Assembly (NCBI GenBank): GCA_965218765.1
Contig: CBDCLU010000006.1
Coordinates: 248,001-312,000 of the forward strand
Source: JBBPYC01 sp965218765
Lineage (GTDB): Bacteria > Pseudomonadota > Gammaproteobacteria > Burkholderiales > Burkholderiaceae_C
DNA length: 64,000 nt
Direction: 5' to 3'
Below, in pieces: positions 26,285 to 34,637 of this stretch. Both the position numbers and the translations under genes were made by a program. The notes below the pieces were generated by a model. It was not told where the DNA came from and made no database searches. It was given only the letters and a program-made list of their open reading frames with translations. Numbering within the stretch: the stretch's first letter is position 1; each line of letters begins with the position of its first letter.

Positions 26285-27316
26285 TCAGTACCTTCCATCC
26301 CGCGCTTCGAAATGCGTGGGCTTGTTCAGACTTGCCATGCCGCGCTGCGTCCAGTCTGCGGTCCAGTCGAGCATGCGTTCCAGGCCGACTCGCTGCGGGC
26401 CGAACAGCTCGAATGCGCGGCTGCAGTCGACCAACCATGCGGTGTCGGCGGGTTCGCCGCTGAACCGGGGCTCGACGCCCAGGCGCTGGCCGAGGCCGAT
26501 GGCCGCTGCGCGGATCGAGACTGCCAGCCCGCTCAGGTTCAGCGCGGAAGTCGATGCCGTGCAGTGCGCGAGGCAGCGCAGCGCCCAGTCGTTCGCCTCG
26601 CCCTGCCAGATGATGTTGGCATGGCCCATCGCCAGTTCGATCGGCTCGTGCCTGACGAGTTTCTGCGCAATGTCATGCAGCACGCCGTAGCGCATGTCGA
26701 TCGCATAAGACAGGCGGATCAGGCGGCCTGCGGTGCCGTATTGGTGCGAGAAATGCTCGAACATGCGTTCGCGCGCGACGCACGAATTCGCATACTCGCC
26801 CGATGGCGCGGTCGGCGCGACGTCTTCGCTCGCGCCGGGGCCGGCCACGTCGACGAACGGATAGACGCAGGCGGTCGAGAAGCACGCGATGCGCGATGTG
26901 CGCCAGCGCTCGGCCACCAGCGCCGGCACGTGCGCATTCATCGCCCAGGTCAGCCATTCGCTGCCTTGCGAGCCGAACTTGCGGCCGGCCATGAAGACGA
27001 CGTTGGCGGCGTCCGGCAGCCGCGCGATCTGCTCGCGCGAGAGCAGGTCGGCTTCGATGCATTCGATGCCCCAGCCTTCCAGCCGCTGCCGCAAGCCGAC
27101 TTCGGAAAACCGTGCGACGCCGAGCACGCGCCGCCCGGGGTGCGCGCGCTTGGCCATGCGCGCGAGCGTCGGCCCCATCTTGCCGCCGACGCCGAGCACG
27201 AGGATGTCGCCATCGACGCCATCCAGCGCCTTGACCAGCGCATCGGACGGCTGCGACAGCGCATCTTCAAGCTCGTCGAGATGGTCGAACCGATCGGGCA
27301 GCGTAGGGTTGTTCAT
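26285..27316 (-). CDS. NAD-dependent epimerase/dehydratase-family protein
   Basis: A 343-residue Rossmann protein. The dinucleotide loop is ILVLGVGGKMGPTLA (GxGGxxG), followed by VARFSEV and the acidic strand CIEADLLS. The extended-SDR core includes FMAGRKFG, STACVYPFV and a GEYANSCVARERMFEHF helix. The classical YxxxK is not evident: the tyrosine is followed by Ala-Asn-Ser-Cys, with Arg a few residues on. It therefore probably uses altered chemistry. It lies 18 bp after the DUF993 gene. It would oxidise, epimerise or reduce a sugar-like intermediate. Confidence 0.8.
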   Translation of the reverse strand: MNNPTLPDRFDHLDELEDALSQPSDALVKALDGVDGDILVLGVGGKMGPTLARMAKRAHPGRRVLGVARFSEVGLRQRLEGWGIECIEADLLSREQIARLPDAANVVFMAGRKFGSQGSEWLTWAMNAHVPALVAERWRTSRIACFSTACVYPFVDVAGPGASEDVAPTAPSGEYANSCVARERMFEHFSHQYGTAGRLIRLSYAIDMRYGVLHDIAQKLVRHEPIELAMGHANIIWQGEANDWALRCLAHCTASTSALNLSGLAVSIRAAAIGLGQRLGVEPRFSGEPADTAWLVDCSRAFELFGPQRVGLERMLDWTADWTQRGMASLNKPTHFEARDGRY

Positions 27317-27334
27317 GGGATATGGAGGGGGAGA

Positions 27335-28528
27335 TCAGGCGTCGACGCCATGCACGCTGAGCAGCGTCTTCATGCGCGCCACCGCAAGTTCGGGCTGCTC
27401 GAGCAGATCGGCCGCGTCGGCGAGCCGGAACAGTTCGGCCAGATGCACGAGCGAGCGCGTGCTTTGCTGGCCGCCGACCATCGTGAAATGGCGCTGGTGG
27501 CCATTCAACCACGCCATGAACACGACGCCGGCTTTATAAAAACGCGTGGGCGCCGCGAAGATGTGGCGCGACAGCGGCACGGTCGGGCCGAGGATCGCAT
27601 GGAAGCGCTCGAGGTTGCCGTTCGCCAATTCGGCCAGCGCATGGCTTGCGGCCGGCGCGATCGCATCGAAGATGCCGAGCAGCGCGTCGCTTTTGCCGTG
27701 CATGGGTTCAGCGCCGAAGCCATCGCCTGCGATCAGCTCCGCGTAGTTGAAGTCGTCGCCCGTGTACATGCGCACGCCGGCCGGCAGCCGGCGGCGCATC
27801 GCGATCTCTTTGTCCTTGTCGAGCAGCGAGATCTTGATGCCGTCGACCTTGTCCGGATGCGCGGCGATCACGCCCAACGCGGTGTCCATCGCGGCATCGA
27901 CATCCGCGCTGCCCCAGTAGCCGGCCAGCGCGGGGTCGAACATGTCGCCGAGCCAGTGCAGCACCACGGGCTGCCTGGCCTGAGCCAGCACACGGTCGTA
28001 TACGCGCTCGTAGTCGGCCGGACCCGTCGCGACGCGCGCAAGGGCGCGGCTGGCCATCACGATGAGCTTGCCGCCGAGTTTTTCGATCTGCGCCATCTGC
28101 TCTTCGTAGCCGCGGATCACGTCGTCGATGGTCTTCACTGCATCGATGTCGAGATGGTCGGTGCCGCAGCCGGAGGCGACCAGCGCGCCGGGCACATCCC
28201 CGGCCGCATCGAGGCTTCGGCGGATCAGTTCGAGCGAGGTCGGCCAGTCCAGCCCCATGCCACGCTGCGCGGTGTCCATCGCTTCGGCCACGCCCAGGCC
28301 GAGCGACCAGAGGTGCTGGCGGTAGCGAATGGTCGCGTCCCAATCGATCGCGCATTGCAGCCAGGAATCGATGGCCGCCAGTGGGTCGGCGACCACGTGC
28401 GCAGCAGAATACGCGATGCGGTTGAACGCGGGCGGCTGGCCGGCTGCCGGCCGGGCGGGCGCCCGACCGCGCAGCGTGTGGCGCGCAAGCGTTCCGTCGA
28501 TGTTCGGCAGGGTCAGCGTCAGAGCCAT
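27335..28528 (-). CDS. DUF993 protein (dihydrodipicolinate-synthase-like)
   Basis: A 397-residue protein of the DUF993 family, annotated in databases as DHDPS-like and usually found beside Gfo/Idh/MocA oxidoreductases and sugar isomerases. Conserved-looking stretches include NRIAYSAAHVVADPLAAID, VASGCGTDHLD, VVLHWLGDMFDPAL, DGIKISLLDKDKE and YTGDDFNYAELIAGDG. GIKISLLD could supply the Schiff-base lysine. The start is ATG at 28528. Its presence with a second DHDPS-like gene suggests two separate aldolase or lyase steps. The biochemical role is unproven. Confidence 0.82.
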   Translation of the reverse strand: MALTLTLPNIDGTLARHTLRGRAPARPAAGQPPAFNRIAYSAAHVVADPLAAIDSWLQCAIDWDATIRYRQHLWSLGLGVAEAMDTAQRGMGLDWPTSLELIRRSLDAAGDVPGALVASGCGTDHLDIDAVKTIDDVIRGYEEQMAQIEKLGGKLIVMASRALARVATGPADYERVYDRVLAQARQPVVLHWLGDMFDPALAGYWGSADVDAAMDTALGVIAAHPDKVDGIKISLLDKDKEIAMRRRLPAGVRMYTGDDFNYAELIAGDGFGAEPMHGKSDALLGIFDAIAPAASHALAELANGNLERFHAILGPTVPLSRHIFAAPTRFYKAGVVFMAWLNGHQRHFTMVGGQQSTRSLVHLAELFRLADAADLLEQPELAVARMKTLLSVHGVDA

Positions 28529-28540
28529 CACGGAATCGCT

Positions 28541-28612
28541 TTTGAAAAAATTTAAGCAAAAAGTGCCCGGGGCGCTTATGAGCAGTGCACGGGGAGCTAT
28601 TGAATTTGTAGC
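28541..28612 (+). repeat. small dispersed repeat, copy 2
   Basis: It includes TTTAAGCAAAAAGTGCC and ends GAATTTGTAGC, close to the copy inside liuB at 63585. It fills the gap between the oxidoreductase and DUF993 genes, and its right end supplies the last codons (LQIQ) and TAG stop of the oxidoreductase. Confidence 0.65.
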
Positions 28613-29757
28613 TTCGGTACGTCGATCCAGCGCCGCTCCTGCCAGGACTGCAGCGCCGCTTCGACCAGTTGCACACCCTTGGCGCCTTCGGGCAAGGTCC
28701 ACTGGTACGGCGCATCTTCGGCCACGTGCCGGATGAAATGTTCCCACTGGGTCTTGAAGCCGTTGTCGACTTCGATCGAGTCGGGGATCTCCTGCCACTG
28801 GTCGAAGAAATTCATCGTCTGCTTCATGTCCGGGTTCCAGACCGGCCGCGGTGTGGCGACCCTCGACTGGGCGCGGCAAGTGCTCAGGCCCGCCACCGCC
28901 GAGCCGTGCGTGCCATCCACATGGAACGTGACGAGGTCATCGCGCCGCACGCGCGTGGCCCAGCTCATGTTGATCTGCGCGATCACCGGCTCGCCGTTGT
29001 GGCCGGTCAGCTCACAAGTCGCGTAGGCTGCGTCATCAGCCGTGGCTTCATACGGCTCGCCGTTCTCGTCCCAGCGCTTCGGGATGTGCGTGGCGCCGAT
29101 GCACGAGACTGACCGGACTTCGCCGAACAGGTTGTCGAGCACGTAGCGCCAGTGGCACATCATGTCGAGGATCATGCCGCCACCGTCCTCCTTGCGGTAG
29201 TTCCACGATGGCCGCTGGATTGGCTGCAGGTCGCCCTCGAACACCCAGTAGCCGAACTCGAGCCTGAGGCTCAGCATGCGGCCGAAGAAGCCGGCTCTTC
29301 GCAGCATGTCGAGCTTGCGCAGGCCCGGCAGAAACAGCTTGTCCTGCACCGCGCCGTGCTTGAAGCCCGAGCTCTGCGCCAGCCGCGCGATCTCGACCGC
29401 TTCGTTCAGATTCGTCGCGATCGGCTTTTCGCAATAGACGTGCTTGCCCGCGCGGATCGCCTTGGCCAGCAGCGTCGGACGCATCTGCGTGGTGCCGGCA
29501 TCGAAGAACACGGTGTCCTCGGGGTTCGCCAGCGCCTTGTCCACGTCGGTGCCCCAGCGCTCGATGCCATGGGTCTTTGCGAGCGCCGCGATCTTCTCGG
29601 CGTTGCGGCCGATCAGGATCGGGTCCGGCATCACCTTGTCGCCGTTGGCAAGCGTCACGCCGCCCTGCGCGCGGATTGCGCAGATCGAGCGGATCAGGTG
29701 CTGGTTGAGCCCCATACGGCCGGTGACGCCGTGCATGATCAGGCCGAGTCGTTGCAT
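28597..29757 (-). CDS. Gfo/Idh/MocA-family NAD(P)-dependent oxidoreductase
   Basis: A 386-residue two-domain dehydrogenase. The N-terminal Rossmann fold begins GLIMHGVTGRMGLNQHLIRS. The family's lysine motif is CEKPIATNLNEAVE. The C-terminal sheet domain contains GGGMILDMMCHWRYVLD with the catalytic-region His. Relatives oxidise hydroxyls of inositols, sugars or glycosides, often at C-3. It is the first enzyme gene after the TetR regulator. The last residues and the stop codon come from a small repeat element, suggesting that the original C-terminus was replaced. Confidence 0.88.
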   Translation of the reverse strand: MQRLGLIMHGVTGRMGLNQHLIRSICAIRAQGGVTLANGDKVMPDPILIGRNAEKIAALAKTHGIERWGTDVDKALANPEDTVFFDAGTTQMRPTLLAKAIRAGKHVYCEKPIATNLNEAVEIARLAQSSGFKHGAVQDKLFLPGLRKLDMLRRAGFFGRMLSLRLEFGYWVFEGDLQPIQRPSWNYRKEDGGGMILDMMCHWRYVLDNLFGEVRSVSCIGATHIPKRWDENGEPYEATADDAAYATCELTGHNGEPVIAQINMSWATRVRRDDLVTFHVDGTHGSAVAGLSTCRAQSRVATPRPVWNPDMKQTMNFFDQWQEIPDSIEVDNGFKTQWEHFIRHVAEDAPYQWTLPEGAKGVQLVEAALQSWQERRWIDVPKLQIQ

Positions 29758-29811
29758 CTTGGATCTCTATTAACGTTCGAGTGAATAAAAATGCGCTGCT
29801 GGTGGCTAATC

Positions 29812-30504
29812 CTACTTGCGCAGCAGATAGCCCATCACGACTTCGGTCATGTGCGACAGCCGTTCGGACAGCGCTGCCGGCGTGGAAAGGTCACGCCCGA
29901 AGATGGTGGACAAGGTCGGATTGTTGGACAGGTAGAAGTAGCAGAGGCTTGCAATCGTGACGTAGAGCTGGACCGGATCCACCCCGCCGCGAAACAGGTT
30001 CAGCTGCTGGCCGCGCGCGATCACGTCGCCAAGCAGATGCACCAGCGGCGAGTTCATCTCCCGGATGCGCGTCGAGCGTTTCAAATGCACGGCGTGGTGC
30101 AGGTTCTCGCTGTTGAGCAAGGTCAGGAACTGCGGGTTCGCCAGATAGTAATCCCAGGTGAATTCGACCAGCCGGCGTACCGCGGTGGTCGGCTCCAGCG
30201 CTTCCAGCCGCAGCGCAGTTTCCGCTGCGCGAATATCGGCGTAGGTCTGCTCGAGCACCGCGAGAAACAGCTCGTCCTTGTTGCCGAAATAGTAGTAGAG
30301 CAGGCGCTTGTTGACGCCGGCGCGTTCGGCCATGCGTTCCATGCGCGCGCCGCTGAAGCCGGTCGCAGAGAACTCGGCCATGGCGGCCGCGAGGATCGCC
30401 TGCTGGGTGCGATCAGCATCGCGCGTGCGCGGCTCGGTCGCACGCATGTCGGGCGTGATTTCGATTGCGGTCGGTGCGGGAGCCGGCATCAGCATGACCT
30501 GCAT
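29812..30504 (-). CDS. TetR-family regulator heading the catabolic operon
   Basis: A 230-residue regulator. The HTH is TQQAILAAAMAEFSATGFSG, RMERMAERAGVNKRLLYYYF, followed by GNKDELFLAVLEQTY. The C-terminal domain (VRRLVEFTWDYYLANPQFLT, PVQLYVTIASLCYFYLSNNP) resembles RutR-like members. ATG at 30504 abuts a palindrome; ATGs at 30495 and 30489 are alternatives. It points the same way as the nine downstream genes and lies 54 bp from the oxidoreductase gene, so it probably represses the whole operon and itself until an intermediate binds. Confidence 0.9.
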   Translation of the reverse strand: MQVMLMPAPAPTAIEITPDMRATEPRTRDADRTQQAILAAAMAEFSATGFSGARMERMAERAGVNKRLLYYYFGNKDELFLAVLEQTYADIRAAETALRLEALEPTTAVRRLVEFTWDYYLANPQFLTLLNSENLHHAVHLKRSTRIREMNSPLVHLLGDVIARGQQLNLFRGGVDPVQLYVTIASLCYFYLSNNPTLSTIFGRDLSTPAALSERLSHMTEVVMGYLLRK

Positions 30505-30524
30505 AATTCCCCAGTTGGTGAATT
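30505..30524. promoter_or_regulatory. 20-bp palindrome, candidate operator of the catabolic operon
   Basis: AATTCCCCAGTTGGTGAATT has matching arms AATTC/GAATT and CCA/TGG, eight of ten pairs complementary. It sits directly upstream of the TetR start. Symmetry and place fit an autoregulatory TetR site. Confidence 0.55.
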
Positions 30525-30681
30525 GAAGCCATCGGGGTTTGCCCGGTAACGCTGTGGCGGTGGGCTGGGTTGTCAGGCCAGCCATGACCGGTTCGAACGC
30601 CACGCCTTTGCGGGAGGCGGCAGACCCGCCGGTAAGATCGTCCACTGCTGCCCGCCTCAGCTGCGCGCCATCGAACAGGCC

Positions 30682-31602
30682 ATGCTCACCTTTCAACAGA
30701 TTATCCTCAAGCTCCAGTCCTATTGGGACGCGCAAGGCTGCGCGCTCCTGCAGCCGTACGACATGGAAGTCGGCGCGGGCACGTCGCACACGGCGACGTT
30801 TTTGCGCGCGCTCGGGCCCGAACCGTGGAAGGCCGCCTACGTGCAGCCGAGCCGCAGGCCGAAGGATGGGCGCTACGGCGACAACCCGAACCGGCTGCAG
30901 CACTATTACCAGTTCCAGGTGGTGCTCAAACCCGCGCCGGCGGACATCCTCGAGCTGTATCTGGGCAGCCTGCAGGCACTCGGATTCGACCTAAAGAAGA
31001 ACGACGTGCGCTTCGTCGAGGACGACTGGGAGAACCCGACGCTCGGCGCCTGGGGTCTGGGTTGGGAAGTCTGGCTGAACGGCATGGAAGTCACGCAGTT
31101 CACCTACTTCCAGCAGGTCGGCGGCATCGAGTGCCGTCCCATCACCGGCGAGATTACCTACGGGCTGGAGCGCCTCGCGATGTATCTGCAGGGCATGGAC
31201 AACGTTTATGACCTGGCTTGGACCAAAGGTGCAGATGGCTCTCAGCTGAGCTACGGCGATGTCTTTCTGCAAAACGAGAAGGAACAGTCGGCCTACAACT
31301 TCGAGCATTCCGACGCGGACTTTCTGTTCACCGCATTCAATGCGCATGAGAAACAGGCGAAGCATCTGATCGAGCAGCAGCTCGCGCTGCCCGCTTACGA
31401 ACAGGTGCTCAAAGCAGCGCACAGTTTCAACCTGCTCGACGCGCGCGGCGCGATCAGCGTGACCGAGCGGGCCGCTTTCATTGCCCGCATCCGCAATCTC
31501 GCGCGCAGCGTCGCGCAGAGTTATTACGAATCGCGCGAGCGGCTTGGCTTTCCGATGGCGCCGCGGGAGTGGGTCGCGCAGCTGCAGAAGAAGGTGGCTT
31601 GA
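30682..31602 (+). CDS. glyQ: glycyl-tRNA synthetase alpha subunit
   Basis: A 306-residue catalytic subunit of the bacterial alpha2beta2 glycyl-tRNA synthetase, which charges tRNA-Gly in the cytosol. It is full length, beginning MLTFQQIILKLQSYWDAQGC. It carries the class II motifs QPYDMEVGAGT, YVQPSRRPKDGRYG, YYQFQVVLKPAP and GEITYGLERLAMYLQG. It normally lies next to glyS, but here 755 bp carrying a toxin-antitoxin pair separate them. Confidence 0.98.
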   Translation: MLTFQQIILKLQSYWDAQGCALLQPYDMEVGAGTSHTATFLRALGPEPWKAAYVQPSRRPKDGRYGDNPNRLQHYYQFQVVLKPAPADILELYLGSLQALGFDLKKNDVRFVEDDWENPTLGAWGLGWEVWLNGMEVTQFTYFQQVGGIECRPITGEITYGLERLAMYLQGMDNVYDLAWTKGADGSQLSYGDVFLQNEKEQSAYNFEHSDADFLFTAFNAHEKQAKHLIEQQLALPAYEQVLKAAHSFNLLDARGAISVTERAAFIARIRNLARSVAQSYYESRERLGFPMAPREWVAQLQKKVA

Positions 31603-31648
31603 GGTGGGACAGCGCCGCGCGGCCTCGGTCGTCTATCCAGCCATAGCC

Positions 31649-31672
31649 TATAATGTAGATACACGTTTCTAC
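31649..31672 (+). promoter_or_regulatory. promoter and operator of the glyQ-glyS toxin-antitoxin pair
   Basis: A perfect -10 hexamer TATAAT (31649-31654) runs directly into an 18-bp palindrome GTAGATACACGTTTCTAC (31655-31672; seven of nine pairs match). This is 14 bases before the antitoxin ATG, which has GGAG as ribosome site. The -35 box is weak, which would suit repression and conditional use. A transcript from here would run into glyS. Confidence 0.6.
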
Positions 31673-31686
31673 GATCCGGAGCAAGC

Positions 31687-31935
31687 ATGGAACTGCAGGT
31701 AGGCAAATGGGGCAACAGTCTGGCGCTGCGGCTGCCCGCCCAAGTCGCCAAGAAGATGCGCCTGCATGAGGGCGCCAAGGTGGAGCTGACGGTCGATGCG
31801 GCCGGCCTGGCTACGCTGCGGCCGGCGCCCGCTTTTGACAAGGCCGCCTGGCTCGCGCGCGCGCGCGCGCTCACGCAGAGCATGCCCATGACCGAAGAGG
31901 TCGTGCGGCAGATGCGCGACGACGCGCGCTACTAG
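31687..31935 (+). CDS. AbrB/MazE-type antitoxin
   Basis: An 82-residue protein with an N-terminal SpoVT-AbrB swapped-hairpin DNA-binding domain (MELQVGKWGNSLALRLPAQV, KKMRLHEGAKVELTVDAAG). An acidic and aliphatic C-terminal tail (TEEVVRQMRDDARY) would neutralise the toxin. Its stop directly abuts the toxin ATG (31935/31936), a standard antitoxin-first layout. It probably binds the adjacent palindrome. Confidence 0.88.
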   Translation: MELQVGKWGNSLALRLPAQVAKKMRLHEGAKVELTVDAAGLATLRPAPAFDKAAWLARARALTQSMPMTEEVVRQMRDDARY

Positions 31936-32361
31936 ATGATCTATGTCGACACCAGCGTCTGGGTCGCGCTGTATGTGAACGAGGTCCATACGGACCGCGT
32001 GCAACACTGGATGGCATCACATGAGGTGAACGAGCTTGCTTCAGCCGAGTGGGTGAAAACCGAATATGCAAGTGCGTTGTCAGTCAAGAAGCGTCGTGGC
32101 GATCTGGACGACGATCGATTTACCCGCGCGCATCACGGATTTGCCGAAATCTGCGCCGGCGGGCCTTGCTGGCTGGAGGTCCAGACCGCCGATTTCCTGG
32201 CCGCGGCCGGCTACTGTGTGGCGGCCGACAGCCGCCTGGGGGCGGGCGATGCGCTGCACCTGGCCGTCGCCGTTCGCTGCCGATGCAAGGCCGTCCTGTC
32301 GTTGGACCACGTAATGAATGATTGCGCCCCGTCGCTTGGTCTGGAAGTGATCCGTCCATGA
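31936..32361 (+). CDS. PIN-domain toxin (VapC family)
   Basis: A 141-residue PIN-domain ribonuclease. All four acidic residues of the active site are present: Asp5 (IYVDTSVWV), Glu43 (WVKTEYASAL), Asp105 (GAGDALHLAVA) and Asp124 (LSLDHVM). VapC toxins cut tRNAs or the rRNA sarcin-ricin loop and stop translation. The gene is intact, unlike the copy near 1.3 kb. Its TGA stop overlaps the glyS ATG as ATGA, coupling toxin and synthetase translation. Confidence 0.9.
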   Translation: MIYVDTSVWVALYVNEVHTDRVQHWMASHEVNELASAEWVKTEYASALSVKKRRGDLDDDRFTRAHHGFAEICAGGPCWLEVQTADFLAAAGYCVAADSRLGAGDALHLAVAVRCRCKAVLSLDHVMNDCAPSLGLEVIRP

Positions 32362-34637
32362 GTTCAGAGACCGCAGAAACCGCTTCGGTCGACGCCAGCC
32401 TGCTGGTCGAGCTGTTCGTCGAGGAACTGCCGCCCAAGGCGCTGCGCAAGCTCGGCGAGTCGTTCGGCACCGCATTGTTTGCCCAACTGCGAGAGGCAAG
32501 TTTGCTGGATGATGCGGCAACGTTGACCACTTTCGCGACGCCACGCCGGTTGGCGGCACACATCAGCAACGTCCGATCCGAATCTCCGCCAAAGCAGCTT
32601 CGCAGCAAGCTGATGCCCGTGACCGTCGGCTATACACCAGACGGAAAGCCGACGCCTGCGCTGATCAAGAAATTTCAGGCGGTGACTGGATATACGGCAG
32701 AAGCGGACCTTGAGAGCCTGATCAAGGAGATGGTGGTCCGCGAATCCGACGGCAAGACCGAGATGCTGTTCTATCAAGACTGGGCTTCTGGCTCGGCGCT
32801 TCAGGTCGGCCTGGAATCTGCCGTCCATGCAGCGCTTGAGAAACTGCCGATTCCCAAGGTGATGACTTATCCGCTTCAATCCAACTGCAGGCTGCCGGGC
32901 TGGGACAGGGCCAGCTTCGTGCGACCTGTTCACGGGGTGATTGCGTTGCACGGAACCGAGGTGGTTCCGGTACGGGCACTTGGTATCGGAGCAGGGCGCA
33001 ACACACGTGGGCACCGTTTCGAAGCGACGGTTGATCCGATCGTGGTTGCCGATGCGGACAGTTACCAAAAACAGTTGGCTGACGAAGGCGCTGTGATTGC
33101 TTCGTTTGCGGAGCGGCGTGCCGAGATCCTGCGCCAATTGCAGACAGTGGCAGCGAGCATCGGCGGCGGCGTGCAGCCGATCGATGACGACGCGCTGCTC
33201 GACGAAGTCACCGCGCTGGTCGAGCGCCCGAACGTGCTGGTCTGCGAGTTCGAGCCGGAGTTCCTCGCGGTGCCCGGCGAATGCCTGATTCTCACGATGA
33301 AGGCGAACCAAAAGTACTTTCCGCTGCTTGATGCGGCTGGTGCGTTGACGAACCGCTTTCTGGTCGTCAGCAACATCACGCCCGATGACCCGGGCGCGGT
33401 GATCGAAGGCAACGAGCGCGTGGTGCGGCCGCGGCTTGCGGATGCGAAGTTTTTCTATGATCAGGACCGCAAGAAAACACTGGTGTCCCGGATCGAGGCG
33501 CTTGGGCGGGTCGTCTATCACAACCAACTCGGTAGCCAGGGTGAACGCAGCGCACGGGTGGCGCGGATCGCACGCGCGATCGCAGAGCAGCTCGGCGACG
33601 CGGCGCTGGCTGAGCAAGCCAGTCGCGCCGCCGAACTGGCCAAAACTGACCTGTTGACCGACATGGTCGGCGAGTTTCCCGAACTGCAAGGCGTGATGGG
33701 CGGCTATTACGCGCGCCATGACGGCCTGCCCAAAGACATTGCGATCGCCATCGAGGACCATTACAAGCCGCGCTTTGCCGGCGACGAGTTGCCACGCAAC
33801 ATAACAGGTTTAGTGGTCGCGCTGGCTGACAAGCTGGAGACGCTGGTCGGCATGTTCGGCATTGGCAACGTGCCGACCGGGGACCGCGATCCGTTCGCGC
33901 TGCGACGGCATGCGTTGGGGGTTGTTCGGATGCTGATTGAGAAAAAGCTGCCGCTCGAACTTTTAAAAACCTTTGAGACTGCCTACGAAATCGTTAAGGA
34001 TTCTTTGTCGGAAATTGGGCTGAATTCTGAATCAAGACTTTATTCCGCAAACACCGGTGTGCCTGATGGTGCCACGGTGAAAGTTCGCCGTGAGATTTCT
34101 CTGGACCCCACAACTCCAGACAGGCTTGAATTTTTTGCCTACGACCGGTTGAAGGGTTTACTTCGCGACCAAGGCTACAAGACACAGGAAATTGATGCTG
34201 TTGTGGATAGTCAACCACAGCTGCTTGACCGCATACCTCAATTTCTTGCTGCAGTCCGCGTGTTCACCCAATTGCCTGAGAGCCAATCGCTGGCCGCCGC
34301 CAACAAGCGCATCGGCAACATCCTGAAGAAATCGTCCGAGCAAGCACTGGGCGATGTCGATTCTTCGCTGCTTGAGGAACTCGCCGAACAGGCGCTTGCC
34401 GCCGCGATGCAGGACGTGACGCCGCGCGCCGACGCGCTGTTCGATGCCGGCGACTACACCGCCTCGCTGCAAACCCTGGCTGCACTCCGCGAGCCGGTCG
34501 ATGCGTTCTTCGAGTCCGTTATGGTGAACGCCGAAGACGCCGCGCTGCGCCGCAACCGGCTGGCCCTGCTGCGCACGCTGCACCAGGCCATGAACCGCGT
34601 GGCCGACTTGTCGAAACTCGCGGTGGCCGCCGCATGA
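32358..34637 (+). CDS. glyS: glycyl-tRNA synthetase beta subunit
   Basis: The 759-residue beta subunit, which binds tRNA-Gly. It begins LLVELFVEELPPKALRKLGE and carries FVRPVHGVIALHG, FLAVPGECLILTMKANQKYF and LAKTDLLTDMVGEFPELQGV, with a C-terminal anticodon-binding domain ending MNRVADLSKLAV. The start is ATG 32358, overlapping the toxin stop, not the in-frame upstream codon at 32322. Composition is uneven: about 32470-33130 and 33950-34250 are clearly lower in GC than neighbouring genes, suggesting recombination. Its stop overlaps gmhB (ATGA). Confidence 0.97.
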   Translation: MSSETAETASVDASLLVELFVEELPPKALRKLGESFGTALFAQLREASLLDDAATLTTFATPRRLAAHISNVRSESPPKQLRSKLMPVTVGYTPDGKPTPALIKKFQAVTGYTAEADLESLIKEMVVRESDGKTEMLFYQDWASGSALQVGLESAVHAALEKLPIPKVMTYPLQSNCRLPGWDRASFVRPVHGVIALHGTEVVPVRALGIGAGRNTRGHRFEATVDPIVVADADSYQKQLADEGAVIASFAERRAEILRQLQTVAASIGGGVQPIDDDALLDEVTALVERPNVLVCEFEPEFLAVPGECLILTMKANQKYFPLLDAAGALTNRFLVVSNITPDDPGAVIEGNERVVRPRLADAKFFYDQDRKKTLVSRIEALGRVVYHNQLGSQGERSARVARIARAIAEQLGDAALAEQASRAAELAKTDLLTDMVGEFPELQGVMGGYYARHDGLPKDIAIAIEDHYKPRFAGDELPRNITGLVVALADKLETLVGMFGIGNVPTGDRDPFALRRHALGVVRMLIEKKLPLELLKTFETAYEIVKDSLSEIGLNSESRLYSANTGVPDGATVKVRREISLDPTTPDRLEFFAYDRLKGLLRDQGYKTQEIDAVVDSQPQLLDRIPQFLAAVRVFTQLPESQSLAAANKRIGNILKKSSEQALGDVDSSLLEELAEQALAAAMQDVTPRADALFDAGDYTASLQTLAALREPVDAFFESVMVNAEDAALRRNRLALLRTLHQAMNRVADLSKLAVAAA

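Noticed and set aside
33950..34250. Low-GC block in glyS as a mobile insertion
   Set aside because: The encoded residues align with the normal GlyS protein and the frame is intact, so recombination or drift is likelier than insertion.
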